Positions 18,232 to 26,496 are shown, counted from the stretch's first letter. The stretch: DNA of 64,000 nucleotides from Yaniella halotolerans DSM 15476 (GCF_000420805.1 NZ_ATVQ01000001.1:62001-126000); one strand, 5' to 3'. Numbers and translations: made by a program. The notes: generated by a model from the sequence alone, not told the origin.

Positions 18232-19449
18232 CTAGCGCAGCTTACCTTCAGAAATCATAACTGAGACTTCGTCTGACGTAGCACCGTGATACATCCTATG
18301 GATAATATCCATAATTCTTTCATGACCATGCTGGGACGCCAAGTGATGTGACGCTTGGCCCATGGCCAATCGCTCTTCAAGACTAGCACCGAGAACCAGG
18401 TTCATTTTGCTAGCCATATCTTCCGGATTATTTGGTTGGAATAGATAGCCGTTGACGCCCTCTGACACCAGGTGCGGTAGCGCCAAGGCGTTCGCAAGCA
18501 CTACTGGTGTTGACGCACTCATGGCCTCTAAAGAAGCCAAAGACTGGAGTTCTGCCGTACACGGCTGAGTAAAAAGGTCAGCACGAAGGTAGGCTTCTCG
18601 CAGTTCTTCATCAGTCACCAAGCCTCGGAAAATAACCCGGTCCGCGATCCCAAGTTCCTCAACTAAGCGATGCAAGGTATCGCGCTGTTCCCCATCACCA
18701 ATGATTTCAGCATGAACATTGAGCTCAGGGTCGGTCATAGTCAAGGCTTTGAGTAAGATGTCGACGTTTTTCTCTACAGCGAGTCGCCCAACAAACAATG
18801 CTGTCGGGTGTCGGTGTGGAATAATCGATTCCTGCTCGCGCAGTTCGTACTTGGCTACATCGATACCGTTCGATACCGGGACAACATAATCCAGGCCCGC
18901 CTTGTCATTCATGTTGTCCGCAGAGAGTCGAGTTGGAGTCGTAATGACATTTGCTTTGTGCATCAGCCGCCCCATGTCATACCAAGACCGCTTTGAAACG
19001 ATATTTTTAAAGAACTGGGGCCCTGGGATAAATGGATCCAAGTTTTCTGGCATGAAGTGATTCGTACAAATCAGTCGTACTCTACGGCGATCCGCCGAAC
19101 TTATTGCAGCGTCTCCAATCATGTAGTGGCACTGCGCATGTACAACTTCTGGCGAAAGGTCAGAGATGAGGCTATCGATTACCCGATTGGCATGTCGTGG
19201 CATGACCAGACGATAGAACTCGTGGGTTGGTGCACCATAAGACTTCAGACGGTGCACCGTTGCCTCTTCACGATATTCAACGGTGTCTGGGCCTGTCGCG
19301 TAGTGAGGTGAGACTACATGCACGTCATACCCTCGATCCGTGAGTTTCGTAGCGAGCCGATAGCACGACTTCGCTGCACCATTCACATGTGGCGGGTAAG
19401 TATCCGCTGCAATCAGCACGCGAAACTTGGCTGTTTGGTCCTGAGACAC
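18232..19449 (-). CDS. Glycosyltransferase family 4 (GT-B), glycolipid-type
   Basis: A 405-residue GT-B enzyme. The N-terminus has FRVLIAADTYPPHVNGAAKS, the glycine-rich acceptor-side loop of GT4 enzymes such as those making glucosyl-diacylglycerol and PIM. CHYMIGDAA and CTNHFMPENLDPFIPG follow. The C-terminal domain has ALFVGRLAVEKNVDILLKAL and ends with QSLASLEAMSASTPVVLA (E-x7-E-like). I choose GTG 19449 because AGGAG lies ten bases upstream and the fold begins right after it; the open frame extends 20 codons further. The nearby phosphatidyltransferase suggests a membrane glycolipid role, which is inference. Confidence 0.9.
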   Translation of the reverse strand: MSQDQTAKFRVLIAADTYPPHVNGAAKSCYRLATKLTDRGYDVHVVSPHYATGPDTVEYREEATVHRLKSYGAPTHEFYRLVMPRHANRVIDSLISDLSPEVVHAQCHYMIGDAAISSADRRRVRLICTNHFMPENLDPFIPGPQFFKNIVSKRSWYDMGRLMHKANVITTPTRLSADNMNDKAGLDYVVPVSNGIDVAKYELREQESIIPHRHPTALFVGRLAVEKNVDILLKALTMTDPELNVHAEIIGDGEQRDTLHRLVEELGIADRVIFRGLVTDEELREAYLRADLFTQPCTAELQSLASLEAMSASTPVVLANALALPHLVSEGVNGYLFQPNNPEDMASKMNLVLGASLEERLAMGQASHHLASQHGHERIMDIIHRMYHGATSDEVSVMISEGKLR

Positions 19450-19571
19450 TACGGCGTAACTCCTATGAAACTCATTGCTCCACATCATCCTAAAACAGTG
19501 TGCCCGCACGTCGAAGACATTTTGTAGATGTCTGGCCGCAAAATTTCAAAATTTCACCCAATCGTTAGGAG

Positions 19572-20231
19572 TTAGTTCATTTCGAAGAACTCGTCCCTAT
19601 GTCCTTTGTCCTTGGGGTCGAGACCGAGCTTCCGCATTTTAATGGCGTAACGAATGCCCTGCACTGCGTAATCAACGCCTGCAACCAAATGCCCGCCCGC
19701 TCCGATTGCCAGAATGCCGGTTGCGATCGACGTCCACAGTGTCTCATCAACAAATGGGGCCTCGGCAAAGAGCAAGAGGGGAACGCCCAGCATAAGGGCT
19801 GCGGTCCGGGCTTTTCCAAGAAATGTCACTTCCATCTGAGGATTACCTGCGTAGACGCTGAGCATTAGCCCGGCCAGGACCAAATCTGGAATGACAAGCG
19901 CAAATATGAGCCACAGTGGAGCAAGGCCCGACAGCACAACGGTAATGATCACGACCCAGAGTGACAGTCGATCCGCTAGTGGATCCAGCCATTTTCCAAC
20001 CGATGAAACTTGGTCAAGTCGTCTAGCAAGAAACCCGTCTATCCAGTCGGTTGAAAACAACACCACCAATGTGATGAGCGCAGCCCAGTATTCATCATGA
20101 ATCATCTGCCACACGAACACCGGGACCAAGAGAAAACGGACTATGGTCACCAGGTTCGGGATAGTCAACCAGTTGTCGGTCGCAGTAAATTCAGGCTCGT
20201 GACCCGGCTCTTGATCTACTGGCCGATTCAT
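19572..20231 (-). CDS. CDP-alcohol phosphatidyltransferase family protein
   Basis: An integral membrane enzyme of 219 residues that should transfer a phosphatidyl group from CDP-diacylglycerol to an alcohol. The full catalytic signature is present: DWIDGFLARR, then GKWLDPLADR, i.e. D-x2-D-G-x2-A-R-x8-G-x3-D-x3-D, near residue 61. The alcohol (glycerol phosphate, inositol phosphate or another) cannot be told. About five membrane segments are visible. TTGAGG precedes the ATG. It is upstream of the second glycosyltransferase and downstream of the holin-X-like gene. Confidence 0.92.
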   Translation of the reverse strand: MNRPVDQEPGHEPEFTATDNWLTIPNLVTIVRFLLVPVFVWQMIHDEYWAALITLVVLFSTDWIDGFLARRLDQVSSVGKWLDPLADRLSLWVVIITVVLSGLAPLWLIFALVIPDLVLAGLMLSVYAGNPQMEVTFLGKARTAALMLGVPLLLFAEAPFVDETLWTSIATGILAIGAGGHLVAGVDYAVQGIRYAIKMRKLGLDPKDKGHRDEFFEMN

Positions 20232-20269
20232 ATCAACCTCAAAAATGGAATGTACTTTGCCTCACGGCA

Positions 20270-21157
20270 TTAACGGCGTCGAAGACGCCGAATCAAGACC
20301 GCAGCAGTTGTCACCGATGCACCTAGAACGGTAAGCGGCTGCCAACGACCTTTCACGTATTCAACACCTTCATTGACTCGCTCACCTGCACGGGCTGCCG
20401 AGTGGTGCGGTGCCAATGGCGACGTAGCGTGCTCAACATTGTTCCGAGAAACGTTCCCGGTAGCGTGACGGGTGAAGGTGTTGAACTGTCCGCGGTAATC
20501 AGTTTTTTCGTCTACCCCGGAGCGAATGTCACCAAGGTGTCGGCGACGCAGTTCCATCCGATGACGAATTTGGGCTTCCGTTGGCTGAGTCTTAGGCAAT
20601 GACCCGGCTGCCTCGCCACGGCGTATGGCGCGTTTCTGCTCTTTTTTAGCTCGCTTGGCTTGTTCTTTGCGTCGTTGAGCTTCAACAATTTTCTGCTGAC
20701 GACGCTCTTCTTCGAGGCGGTCGAATTCAACGGGGTCGAAAGCATTGCCCTTGAGCACGTATCCAACGTCATGTTTGATGCCACGTACGATTTCAGGTTG
20801 CAACAGTGGGAAGCCGGAACGAACTACCAGTGCACCAACGACAAGCAGAATAAGCATGACGACGAACGCTCCCAACGCTACCCAGAGCGATGTTTGCCAT
20901 AGTGGCCCTTCTGCCATGAAAGCACCTATCAGTGCTGCAACAAGCGCGATGAATGTTATGGCGCCAAACGCGAGTCCTATGAGCGCAATACCAACGCCTG
21001 CACCTGCACGAATTCCTTTGGCTTTTAACTGGCTGCTGAGCAGCGAGAGATTGTCGCTCAACTGCTTGGGAACCAAACGAAAAATCGTTGATAACAAGTC
21101 AAGCAGCGAACTCATCCGAGTTTTCGTCGTCACCTGTGGTGAGCCGTTGATGGTCAT
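20270..21157 (-). CDS. Phage holin family/DUF1469-like membrane protein (holin-X type)
   Basis: A 295-residue protein with two strong membrane helices (about residues 50-80 and 88-115) in the N-terminal half, a pattern of the actinobacterial superfamily III holin-X (YqjE-like) group. It then has a long, highly charged coiled-coil-like tail (LEEERRQQKIVEAQRRKEQA, KKEQKRAIRR) and ends with a short hydrophobic stretch and an RRLRRR terminus. Despite the family name, such genes are chromosomal in actinobacteria and there are no phage genes around. Start ATG after GAAGGTAG. Function unknown. Confidence 0.82.
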   Translation of the reverse strand: MTINGSPQVTTKTRMSSLLDLLSTIFRLVPKQLSDNLSLLSSQLKAKGIRAGAGVGIALIGLAFGAITFIALVAALIGAFMAEGPLWQTSLWVALGAFVVMLILLVVGALVVRSGFPLLQPEIVRGIKHDVGYVLKGNAFDPVEFDRLEEERRQQKIVEAQRRKEQAKRAKKEQKRAIRRGEAAGSLPKTQPTEAQIRHRMELRRRHLGDIRSGVDEKTDYRGQFNTFTRHATGNVSRNNVEHATSPLAPHHSAARAGERVNEGVEYVKGRWQPLTVLGASVTTAAVLIRRLRRR

Positions 21158-21335
21158 TAGTCACTACCTTCGTACGTGTAATGCGGGCGGATCTATGATG
21201 CTATCTCCGACAAGTATAAACCGGACGATAACCCTCTTTACATCTGTTCTAGTTTATTAGCCTGATACTTCCAGTTTGTCAGAGCAACCTTTGAAGTTCG
21301 AGTTCGCGTTCTTCGGCTGAAAAAGTACATGCCGC

Positions 21336-21632
21336 TTAGAAGTCTGTGGACTGTACTATCCGCAGCTTTGAGGCCAAAAGCTCGATTTCAGGTCTGTTGG
21401 CTACGAGACCTTCTACCCTATTGAGCGTTTCTTGCAGATAAAAGCGATCCCCGCTCACTGTCGAAACACCCAGGCGTACACGTCGGTGCAAGGAAACGTC
21501 TTCAACTTCAGCAACCGATATCTGAAATTGTTTCCGAATCTCGGCGATGATTGGACGCACCACTGAACGCTTGTCCTTCAAAGAATGTACATCCCCGAGC
21601 AGGATGTCGAATTCGTTCCAACCTATCCACAT
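21336..21632 (-). CDS. DUF503 family protein
   Basis: A 98-residue protein closely matching the DUF503 (YlxP) pattern: MWIGWNEFDILLGDVHSLKD, KRSVVRPIIAEIRKQF, SVAEVEDVSLHRRVRLGVS, then a helical C-terminus. The function is not established. In related actinobacteria and in Firmicutes this gene is usually in the nusA-infB-rbfA region; here it stands alone between the holin-X-like gene and tRNA-Asn, so it has moved. GAAGG stands about ten bases ahead of the ATG. Confidence 0.93.
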   Translation of the reverse strand: MWIGWNEFDILLGDVHSLKDKRSVVRPIIAEIRKQFQISVAEVEDVSLHRRVRLGVSTVSGDRFYLQETLNRVEGLVANRPEIELLASKLRIVQSTDF

Positions 21633-22014
21633 ATCTAACAGCCTTCACGAGAACCAAATATTCAGCAACACCTATGCGCAGAAGCTTCACTCGGCACATA
21701 TTGTTCAAAAACCCGACACCGCGACACACCATAGTTACTGAGAGTTCCATCAGAGGTTCGTGACCACCAGCTGACTACGTTTATCGGTTCATGGGAGCTT
21801 GTTCGCCCGCATCATTGAACGTTCTGAAGAAGCTTTCACGACCCTGGTCATCAATGGTGAAGACCAGTGAAATGAGCATCATTTGAGATTTGACACCCGA
21901 TGACTCGAAGCGAGATACCGCACTTCCCTTCGCCTGTCCTCACAACGATCACTGTGTTCACCGAGGATAGCGCTGGCAATAAAAATGCCCCGTCCAAACG
22001 GACGGGGCTTTTCG
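21633..22014. other. Intergenic region, one weak short open frame
   Basis: There is no recognisable gene over 380 bp. On the minus strand a frame of about 50 codons ends at 21781; its last 33 codons from ATG 21882 read MMLISLVFTIDDQGRESFFR followed by 13 more. It has no clear Shine-Dalgarno and I recognise no family, so it may be a gene remnant or chance. The rest contains the tRNA-Asn terminator. Confidence 0.3.
21982..22012 (-). terminator. Terminator after tRNA-Asn
   Basis: GCCCCGTCC-AAAC-GGACGGGGC is a perfect 9-bp stem. Read on the minus strand it ends in ATTTTTATT and starts two bases past the tRNA 3' end. Confidence 0.88.
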
Positions 22015-22086
22015 CTCCCCCAACTGGATTCGAACCAGTAACCCCTCGATTAACAGTCGAGTGCTCTGCCGTTGAGCTATGGGGGA
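22015..22086 (-). tRNA. tRNA-Asn (GTT)
   Basis: A 72-nt cloverleaf. Acceptor TCCCCCA pairs with TGGGGGA, D arm GCTC/GAGC, anticodon loop CTGTTAA (GTT), T arm CTGG-TTCGAAT-CCAG, discriminator G as usual for tRNA-Asn, and no encoded CCA. Confidence 0.96.
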
Positions 22087-22202
22087 AGGCAACAAATGAA
22101 TACTATATCAGACGCTTCTCGGAGATGTCTAATCAGTGATTTGCTTTCAAAAAACCGGTCTCACTGAACCAACCCCTCATGTCTAATTAGTCGATAAACA
22201 AC

Positions 22203-22237
22203 TAGACTTAAATGTCAGTTGGACCTTTCGAGGACCA
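22203..22237 (+). promoter_or_regulatory. Shared promoter/leader element of the lipoprotein pair, copy 1
   Basis: TAGACT (22203-22208) is followed by TTGGACC-TTTCGA-GGACCA (22219-22237), which forms a short stem TGG-A-CC/GG-A-CCA with an A-A mismatch. Nearly the same string lies ahead of the second lipoprotein gene at 24828-24860. Promoter -35 not obvious. Confidence 0.45.
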
Positions 22238-22291
22238 TCGTTGAAAACCTAATACAACGAACGAACCGAAAGAACGAAGGAGCTAAACCCA

Positions 22292-22693
22292 GTGTTTAAG
22301 AAAACCGATTCTAACCGTTCCAAGCTGTACGCAGGTTTCGCAGGAGTCGCTGCGCTGGCCCTCTTCACCGCATGCGGTGGAGAAGAACCAGCACCCGAAG
22401 AAGAACCTGCTGACCCAGGAGTTGAACAGGAGGATCCAGCCCAGGAAGATCCAATGGGCGAAGATCCTGCTGAAGCGCCAGCAGAAGGTGACGCACCAGC
22501 AGAAGACCCAGCTGAAGAAGATCCAATGGGTGAATCCCCTGCCGAAGGCGAGACACCTCCAGAAGGTGACGCACCAGCAGAGGATCCAATGGGCGGCGAA
22601 ACCGAAGAAGGCGCTGAAATCGAAGGCGCAGGCGAAGACAATGCCACTTCGCTCGCCGGCCTCGCCGGCAACGCTGTTTCCTGGGCGCTCTAA
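22292..22693 (+). CDS. Short acidic repeat lipoprotein
   Basis: A 133-residue lipoprotein. After MFKKTDSNRSKLY a hydrophobic run ends in the lipobox LFTAC (Cys28). The rest is low complexity, built of Glu/Pro/Ala/Asp with repeats of PAEGDAPAEDP and EDPMG, and should be disordered and very acidic. A Gly/Ala tail (NATSLAGLAGNAVSWAL) ends it. The signal half is almost identical to that of the lipoprotein at 24908 on the other side of dnaG, so the two are paralogs by duplication, but this one lacks the folded domain. A role such as cation binding or wall spacing is only a guess. The start sits 8 bases after AAGGAG. Confidence 0.78.
   Translation: MFKKTDSNRSKLYAGFAGVAALALFTACGGEEPAPEEEPADPGVEQEDPAQEDPMGEDPAEAPAEGDAPAEDPAEEDPMGESPAEGETPPEGDAPAEDPMGGETEEGAEIEGAGEDNATSLAGLAGNAVSWAL
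22439..22596 (+). repeat. In-gene direct repeats encoding PAEGDAPAEDPMG units
   Basis: GAAGGTGACGCACCAGCAGA occurs twice (about 22485 and 22562) and GATCCAATGGG three times (about 22448, 22519, 22586). The DNA-level identity suggests recent unit duplication and possible length variation between strains. Confidence 0.75.
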
Positions 22694-22784
22694 CTCCGTC
22701 ACGAACTTTTTCGGACGCTAAAGTTAGCGACTCAAACTTCACACCCTTGAGGTCCATCCCGGATACGTTCTGGATGTATAACCG

Positions 22785-22840
22785 CGGCGTTTCCTGCCCT
22801 CTTGACTATGAATTTAGTCAATCGGACGCAGGAAACGCCG
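22785..22840 (+). terminator. Nested long hairpin across the dnaG stop codon, likely terminator
   Basis: The outer stem CGGCGTTTCCTGC/GCAGGAAACGCCG (13 bp, perfect; 22785-22797 with 22828-22840) encloses an inner stem TTGACTA-TGAATT-TAGTCAA. TTGGTTTTCC follows on the plus strand, so it may end the acidic lipoprotein transcript. It includes the last codons and stop of dnaG on the other strand. Confidence 0.7.
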
Positions 22841-24679
22841 TTGGTTTTCCAATTCGACAAGACGTTGCTGTATCGCCTGAAAACCTTCCGGGTCCTTTTC
22901 GGAGTCCCAGCGCTGCAATTTACCTATAAGGTCTGCTTTCTGCTCGGTAATCTGCATTTCCAACAGGCGATTCATAATGTCTCTGCTGTAACGCATAACG
23001 TCTTCCTCAGTCGAAGCAGGCAGAGGTGCTACCGCTAACTCTGTTACGAACGAATACAAGGGCTGCGGTACTTCTACTGTTACATGCTGAACCCAGTTAG
23101 AAGTGTCCTGTGCATTCCGTGCGGCTGCCAGAATGGCAGCTTGTATCGCTCTGTACACGGGAACTTTAAACTGTGAGGTAAAAAGTGCTTTCCATTGTTC
23201 CTGCGATAGCGACTCAGGTCGCTGCAGAATAACCTCCAACGCTTCCTTTTCCATGCGAGCTACAGGGTCACGCAGGTCCGGCCGAAAATTCTGCTCGGGA
23301 GCAGTTTCACCAGATTGTGATGTTTGGTGATCTTCCCGAGAGGCTTTTATCGCCGACGCTTTGGGTGCACGTTGCACCGCTGAGTGGACAGCATCCACAT
23401 CCATGCCAAGCCAGCCCGCCAGTTCCCGCACATAGCCATCACGCATCACCGGATCACGAATCTCGTTCACGATCGGAGCCGCGTAGTGGAGTGCACCTGT
23501 ACGGCCTTCCACAGAGTCCAGGTTATAGTCCTTCAACCGAGTTTTAATAGCGAATTCGAATAGCGGCTCACGTGATTCTATGAGCTGTTGCACTGCTTCA
23601 TCGCCATAGTGTTGGCGAAGATCATTCGGATCTTGCCCCTGTGGAGCAACCGCGACAAATGTTTTTGCAACGATCTGATTATCGAACTCGAACGCACGCA
23701 TAGCTGCCTTTTGACCTGCTTCATCGCCGTCAAATGTGAAAACGATTTCACCACCAGAACCATCATCGGTAATAAGCCTGCGAGCGATTCTCACGTGTCC
23801 TTCGCCGAAAGCCGTGCCACAGGTGGCAACTGCTGTCGTGATCCCTGCAAGATGTGCCGCCATAACATCGGTGTATCCTTCGACAACGACGAGCTGTCGT
23901 TTCCGGGCAACCTCGCTCTTTGCCATATTCAGGCCATACAAGACTTGTGATTTCTTGTAGAGACTCGTCTCTGGCGTATTGAGATATTTGGGACCATTGT
24001 CATCGTCATCAAGCTGTCGAGCGCCAAAACCTATTGTGTTTCCTGTCATGTCTTTGATAGGCCACATGAGCCGATTACGAAACCGGTCGTAGAGACCGCG
24101 TCGACCTTCAGAGAAGAGACCAGTTTCGGTCAGCTCTTCAACCGAAAACCCACGTTCTTGTAAATGGGACAAGAGGTTATTCCACCCACCAGGTGCATAG
24201 CCCACGCCAAAACGCTGTGCGTCTTCCTTCGTAAACCCTTTATTCGTGAGGAAGTTTCTTCCTTCTGCCCCTGCGGGAGAATTGATGGCCTCTTGGTAAA
24301 ATTCGTCAGCGATTTGATGCGCTTGAAGCATGCGTTGCCTGGTCGCAACGGTTGGACGGTCAGGAACGTCCCCCTCTTCATATTCCAGGCTGACATTGGC
24401 CCGTGCAGCCAGGAGCTCTACTGTCTCTGTAAAAGACGTGTGTTCGATTTCCATCAGAAATTTGATGGCATCGCCGGATTCTTGACAGCCAAAGCAATGA
24501 TAGAAGCCTTTAGCAGGTGTCACGTGGAAGGAAGGTGTACGTTCGTCGTGAAAGGGGCACAGTCCTTTGAAGGATCCGATGCCTGCCGTACGAAGTGAGA
24601 CGTGCTCTTCAACCACAGACTTTAGATCTGCGACTTCTAGTACCTTGTCGATTGATGCCCGAGTGATGCGTCCTGCCAT
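22814..24679 (-). CDS. dnaG: DNA primase
   Basis: DnaG synthesises RNA primers at the replication fork. ATG 24679 (MAGRITRASIDKVLEVADLK) is the start, since the family begins there; 44 additional upstream codons in the open frame are not conserved and would run through the promoter zone. It has the CHC2 zinc finger (CPFHDERTPSF...YHCFGC, residues about 39-63), the RNA polymerase core (FGARQLDDDDNGPKYLNTPE), the Toprim motifs VVVEGYTDVMA and FTFDGDEAGQKAA, and a C-terminal helicase-binding region. 621 residues is typical. The gene is on its own between two plus-strand lipoprotein genes; its stop codon lies in a hairpin. Confidence 0.97.
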   Translation of the reverse strand: MAGRITRASIDKVLEVADLKSVVEEHVSLRTAGIGSFKGLCPFHDERTPSFHVTPAKGFYHCFGCQESGDAIKFLMEIEHTSFTETVELLAARANVSLEYEEGDVPDRPTVATRQRMLQAHQIADEFYQEAINSPAGAEGRNFLTNKGFTKEDAQRFGVGYAPGGWNNLLSHLQERGFSVEELTETGLFSEGRRGLYDRFRNRLMWPIKDMTGNTIGFGARQLDDDDNGPKYLNTPETSLYKKSQVLYGLNMAKSEVARKRQLVVVEGYTDVMAAHLAGITTAVATCGTAFGEGHVRIARRLITDDGSGGEIVFTFDGDEAGQKAAMRAFEFDNQIVAKTFVAVAPQGQDPNDLRQHYGDEAVQQLIESREPLFEFAIKTRLKDYNLDSVEGRTGALHYAAPIVNEIRDPVMRDGYVRELAGWLGMDVDAVHSAVQRAPKASAIKASREDHQTSQSGETAPEQNFRPDLRDPVARMEKEALEVILQRPESLSQEQWKALFTSQFKVPVYRAIQAAILAAARNAQDTSNWVQHVTVEVPQPLYSFVTELAVAPLPASTEEDVMRYSRDIMNRLLEMQITEQKADLIGKLQRWDSEKDPEGFQAIQQRLVELENQRRFLRPID

Positions 24680-24827
24680 ATCTCTCAGTGTAAGCCGAAT
24701 CAAGATTTTCGCGCAGCCATACCCCTTCGTATTGTGGATAACACTCTCATGGCAGTATCGACCAATCAGTGATCCAATTCGCTGCAGGCTGCGTTTCACC
24801 GCTAGAGACACGGTGTTGAATTTTCGT

Positions 24828-24860
24828 TAGACTGGACATGAATTGGACCGTCGAGGACCA
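24828..24860 (+). promoter_or_regulatory. Shared promoter/leader element of the lipoprotein pair, copy 2
   Basis: TAGACT (24828-24833), then TTGGACC-GTCGA-GGACCAA (24843-24861), a perfect TTGG/CCAA and CC/GG stem around one A-A mismatch. It matches the element before the lipoprotein at 22292 almost base for base, and in both it lies 50-60 bp ahead of the start codon. Confidence 0.45.
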
Positions 24861-24907
24861 ACTTCGCAAAACTAACAATTAACGAAATCATCCGAAGGAT
24901 ACGTTCC

Positions 24908-25528
24908 ATGTTTAAGAAATCTGAAACAGGTCAACACAAACTTTATGCTGGGCTTGCTGGCGTGGCTGCGCTTGCGTTATTTACCGCTTGCACTGCTGAA
25001 GAACCAGCTCAGGACGAACAACCGGCAGATCAACAGACTGAACAGCAAGACACTAACGCGCCTGCCGAAGAAGAAACACCGGCAACTGAAAGCGATGCTG
25101 CTGACCAGGAAGATAATTCCGACGGTGCGTCAGAAACCGCCGAAGCGACCGGAGATGACGAGGTGTACTCGATCATTGATGCGGTCGAATCTGAATATAG
25201 CAATGGATTCATCATCGACATTGACCGCGAAGATGACGGATCGACTTATGAGGTAGATGTCGTCGCGGACAATGAAGTTCATCAGTTGGATGTCTCGGCA
25301 GATGGCACGATCACCGTCGATGAAACAGATACTGATGATGACGACATCCGTGAAGCAGATCAGGCAACGGTTACTGTATCCGAGGCGTTGGATGAGGCAT
25401 TCAGTCAGCACACTGATGCGCGATTCGACCAGATTCAACTAGACGAAGATGACGGTTCGATTCACTGGGAAGTGGACTTTGAAGACGCCAACGGCGGTGA
25501 CATCGAACTCGAAGTTCCTGCCACCTAG
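24908..25528 (+). CDS. Lipoprotein with PepSY-like repeats
   Basis: A 206-residue secreted lipoprotein. Its signal MFKKSETGQHKLYAGLAGVA and lipobox LFTAC are nearly identical to the one at 22292. A disordered Gln/Glu/Ala/Asp linker (to about 75) precedes a folded domain of about 120 residues that looks like two PepSY-type units: EVYSIIDAVESEYSNGFIID... and ATVTVSEALDEAFSQHTDAR..., each a helix followed by acidic beta strands. PepSY domains are often secreted inhibitors or sensors; the partner is unknown. It is divergent from dnaG and followed by a terminator-like hairpin. Confidence 0.82.
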   Translation: MFKKSETGQHKLYAGLAGVAALALFTACTAEEPAQDEQPADQQTEQQDTNAPAEEETPATESDAADQEDNSDGASETAEATGDDEVYSIIDAVESEYSNGFIIDIDREDDGSTYEVDVVADNEVHQLDVSADGTITVDETDTDDDDIREADQATVTVSEALDEAFSQHTDARFDQIQLDEDDGSIHWEVDFEDANGGDIELEVPAT

Positions 25529-25568
25529 CTCTGAGGTTCTAAATCTACTCTGACGACACGTCACCATG

Positions 25569-25632
25569 ACGGCGTCTCGCTACTGCGGTCCCCGTAGGAT
25601 TGCAGGCTCGTTGCGAGACGCCGTTGTGTTTT
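25569..25632 (+). terminator. Terminator-like hairpin after the PepSY-like lipoprotein
   Basis: ACGGCGTCTCGC and GCGAGACGCCGT are perfect 12-bp arms separated by a 32-nt loop and followed by TGTGTTTT. The long loop makes it an unusual but plausible terminator. Confidence 0.6.
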
Positions 25633-25695
25633 AGCGATTGAATCTTCCCGCTCCCGGGATTCGCTGCCACCATTCGACTGTCCTACAGTGGTGCC

Positions 25696-26496
25696 ATGCG
25701 CAAAGATTTACGTACAGCAATTCGTGATGCTCGCGTCCACTTGGAGGGTGCTCAGCGGATCGCGGTGCTCACCGGTGCAGGGATGTCAGCCGAATCGGGC
25801 ATCGCCACATATCGTGATGCTCAAACCGGTCTGTGGGAAAAGTATTCGCCTGAACAACTGGCCACGGCTGAAGCAATGTCGGATCAACCCGATTTGGTGT
25901 GGTCTTGGATTTTGCACCAAGCACGGGTGATACGTTCTGTAGAACCCCACGAAGGTCATAATGTTCTCGGCACTTGGCAGCGCGAGCTACGCGAGAAGAA
26001 TGGCGCGTTGGACATCATCACTCAGAATATCGATGACCTCCATGAACGCGGAAATGCCGACGTCCTGGCACATTTGCACGGTTCAACTTTTAGTTTCCGG
26101 TGTTTCGAATGCGATGCTCCATCTGATTACGAGCTGCAAACTGCCACCCCAGAACAGTTAGCAGCCAGACCGGAGCTCGATCAATTAGTACTTGAAGATC
26201 CGCCTCCGTGCACCCAATGCCAGCACGGATTCATCCGACCAAACATTGTGTTGTTTGGGGAAATGTTGCCACAGCAAGCTATGAATGATGCTTTGGATGC
26301 TGTCCGCTCCGCTGATGTTGCACTGGTTGTCGGCACCTCTAATATCGTGCAACCGGCTGCGTCCCTACCAATTGCGGCATCGGCAGCAGGGGCTAAGATC
26401 ATTGAAATAAACCCGAATGTCACTCCCCTGTCCGAGGACGCTGACGTTTATATCGCTGACACCGCGGGAAATGTCTTACCGGAGCTCTACCGATGA
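25696..26496 (+). CDS. Sir2-family NAD-dependent protein deacylase, variant acyl pocket
   Basis: Sirtuins remove acyl groups from lysine with NAD. The 266-residue protein has GAGMSAESGIATYRDAQTG (NAD loop, residue 27 on), TQNIDDLHERG (residue 108 on), the catalytic His in HLHGS, zinc Cys pairs CFEC and CTQC, and GTSNIVQPAASLP, INPN for the ribose end. In CobB/SIRT5-type enzymes a Tyr and Arg (YxxR) bind acidic acyl chains; here these positions read Ile72 and Gln75 (WILHQAR), so it should favour another acyl group or a neutral one. The next gene overlaps it by 4 bp (ATGA) and is a paralog that keeps the pair. Confidence 0.92.
   Translation: MRKDLRTAIRDARVHLEGAQRIAVLTGAGMSAESGIATYRDAQTGLWEKYSPEQLATAEAMSDQPDLVWSWILHQARVIRSVEPHEGHNVLGTWQRELREKNGALDIITQNIDDLHERGNADVLAHLHGSTFSFRCFECDAPSDYELQTATPEQLAARPELDQLVLEDPPPCTQCQHGFIRPNIVLFGEMLPQQAMNDALDAVRSADVALVVGTSNIVQPAASLPIAASAAGAKIIEINPNVTPLSEDADVYIADTAGNVLPELYR

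Noticed and set aside
20270-21157. Prophage signal from the holin-like annotation
   Set aside because: No endolysin, capsid, integrase or attachment site nearby; this family is chromosomal in actinobacteria.
21781-21882. Short minus-strand frame of 33 codons
   Set aside because: No clear Shine-Dalgarno, no family recognised; kept only as a note in the intergenic entry.
22439-22596. CRISPR-like repetition
   Set aside because: Repeats are in frame, unevenly spaced and encode a low-complexity protein; there are no spacers.
24680-24811. Extension of dnaG by 44 codons
   Set aside because: DnaG proteins begin at MAGRI; the extension lies in the divergent promoter zone.
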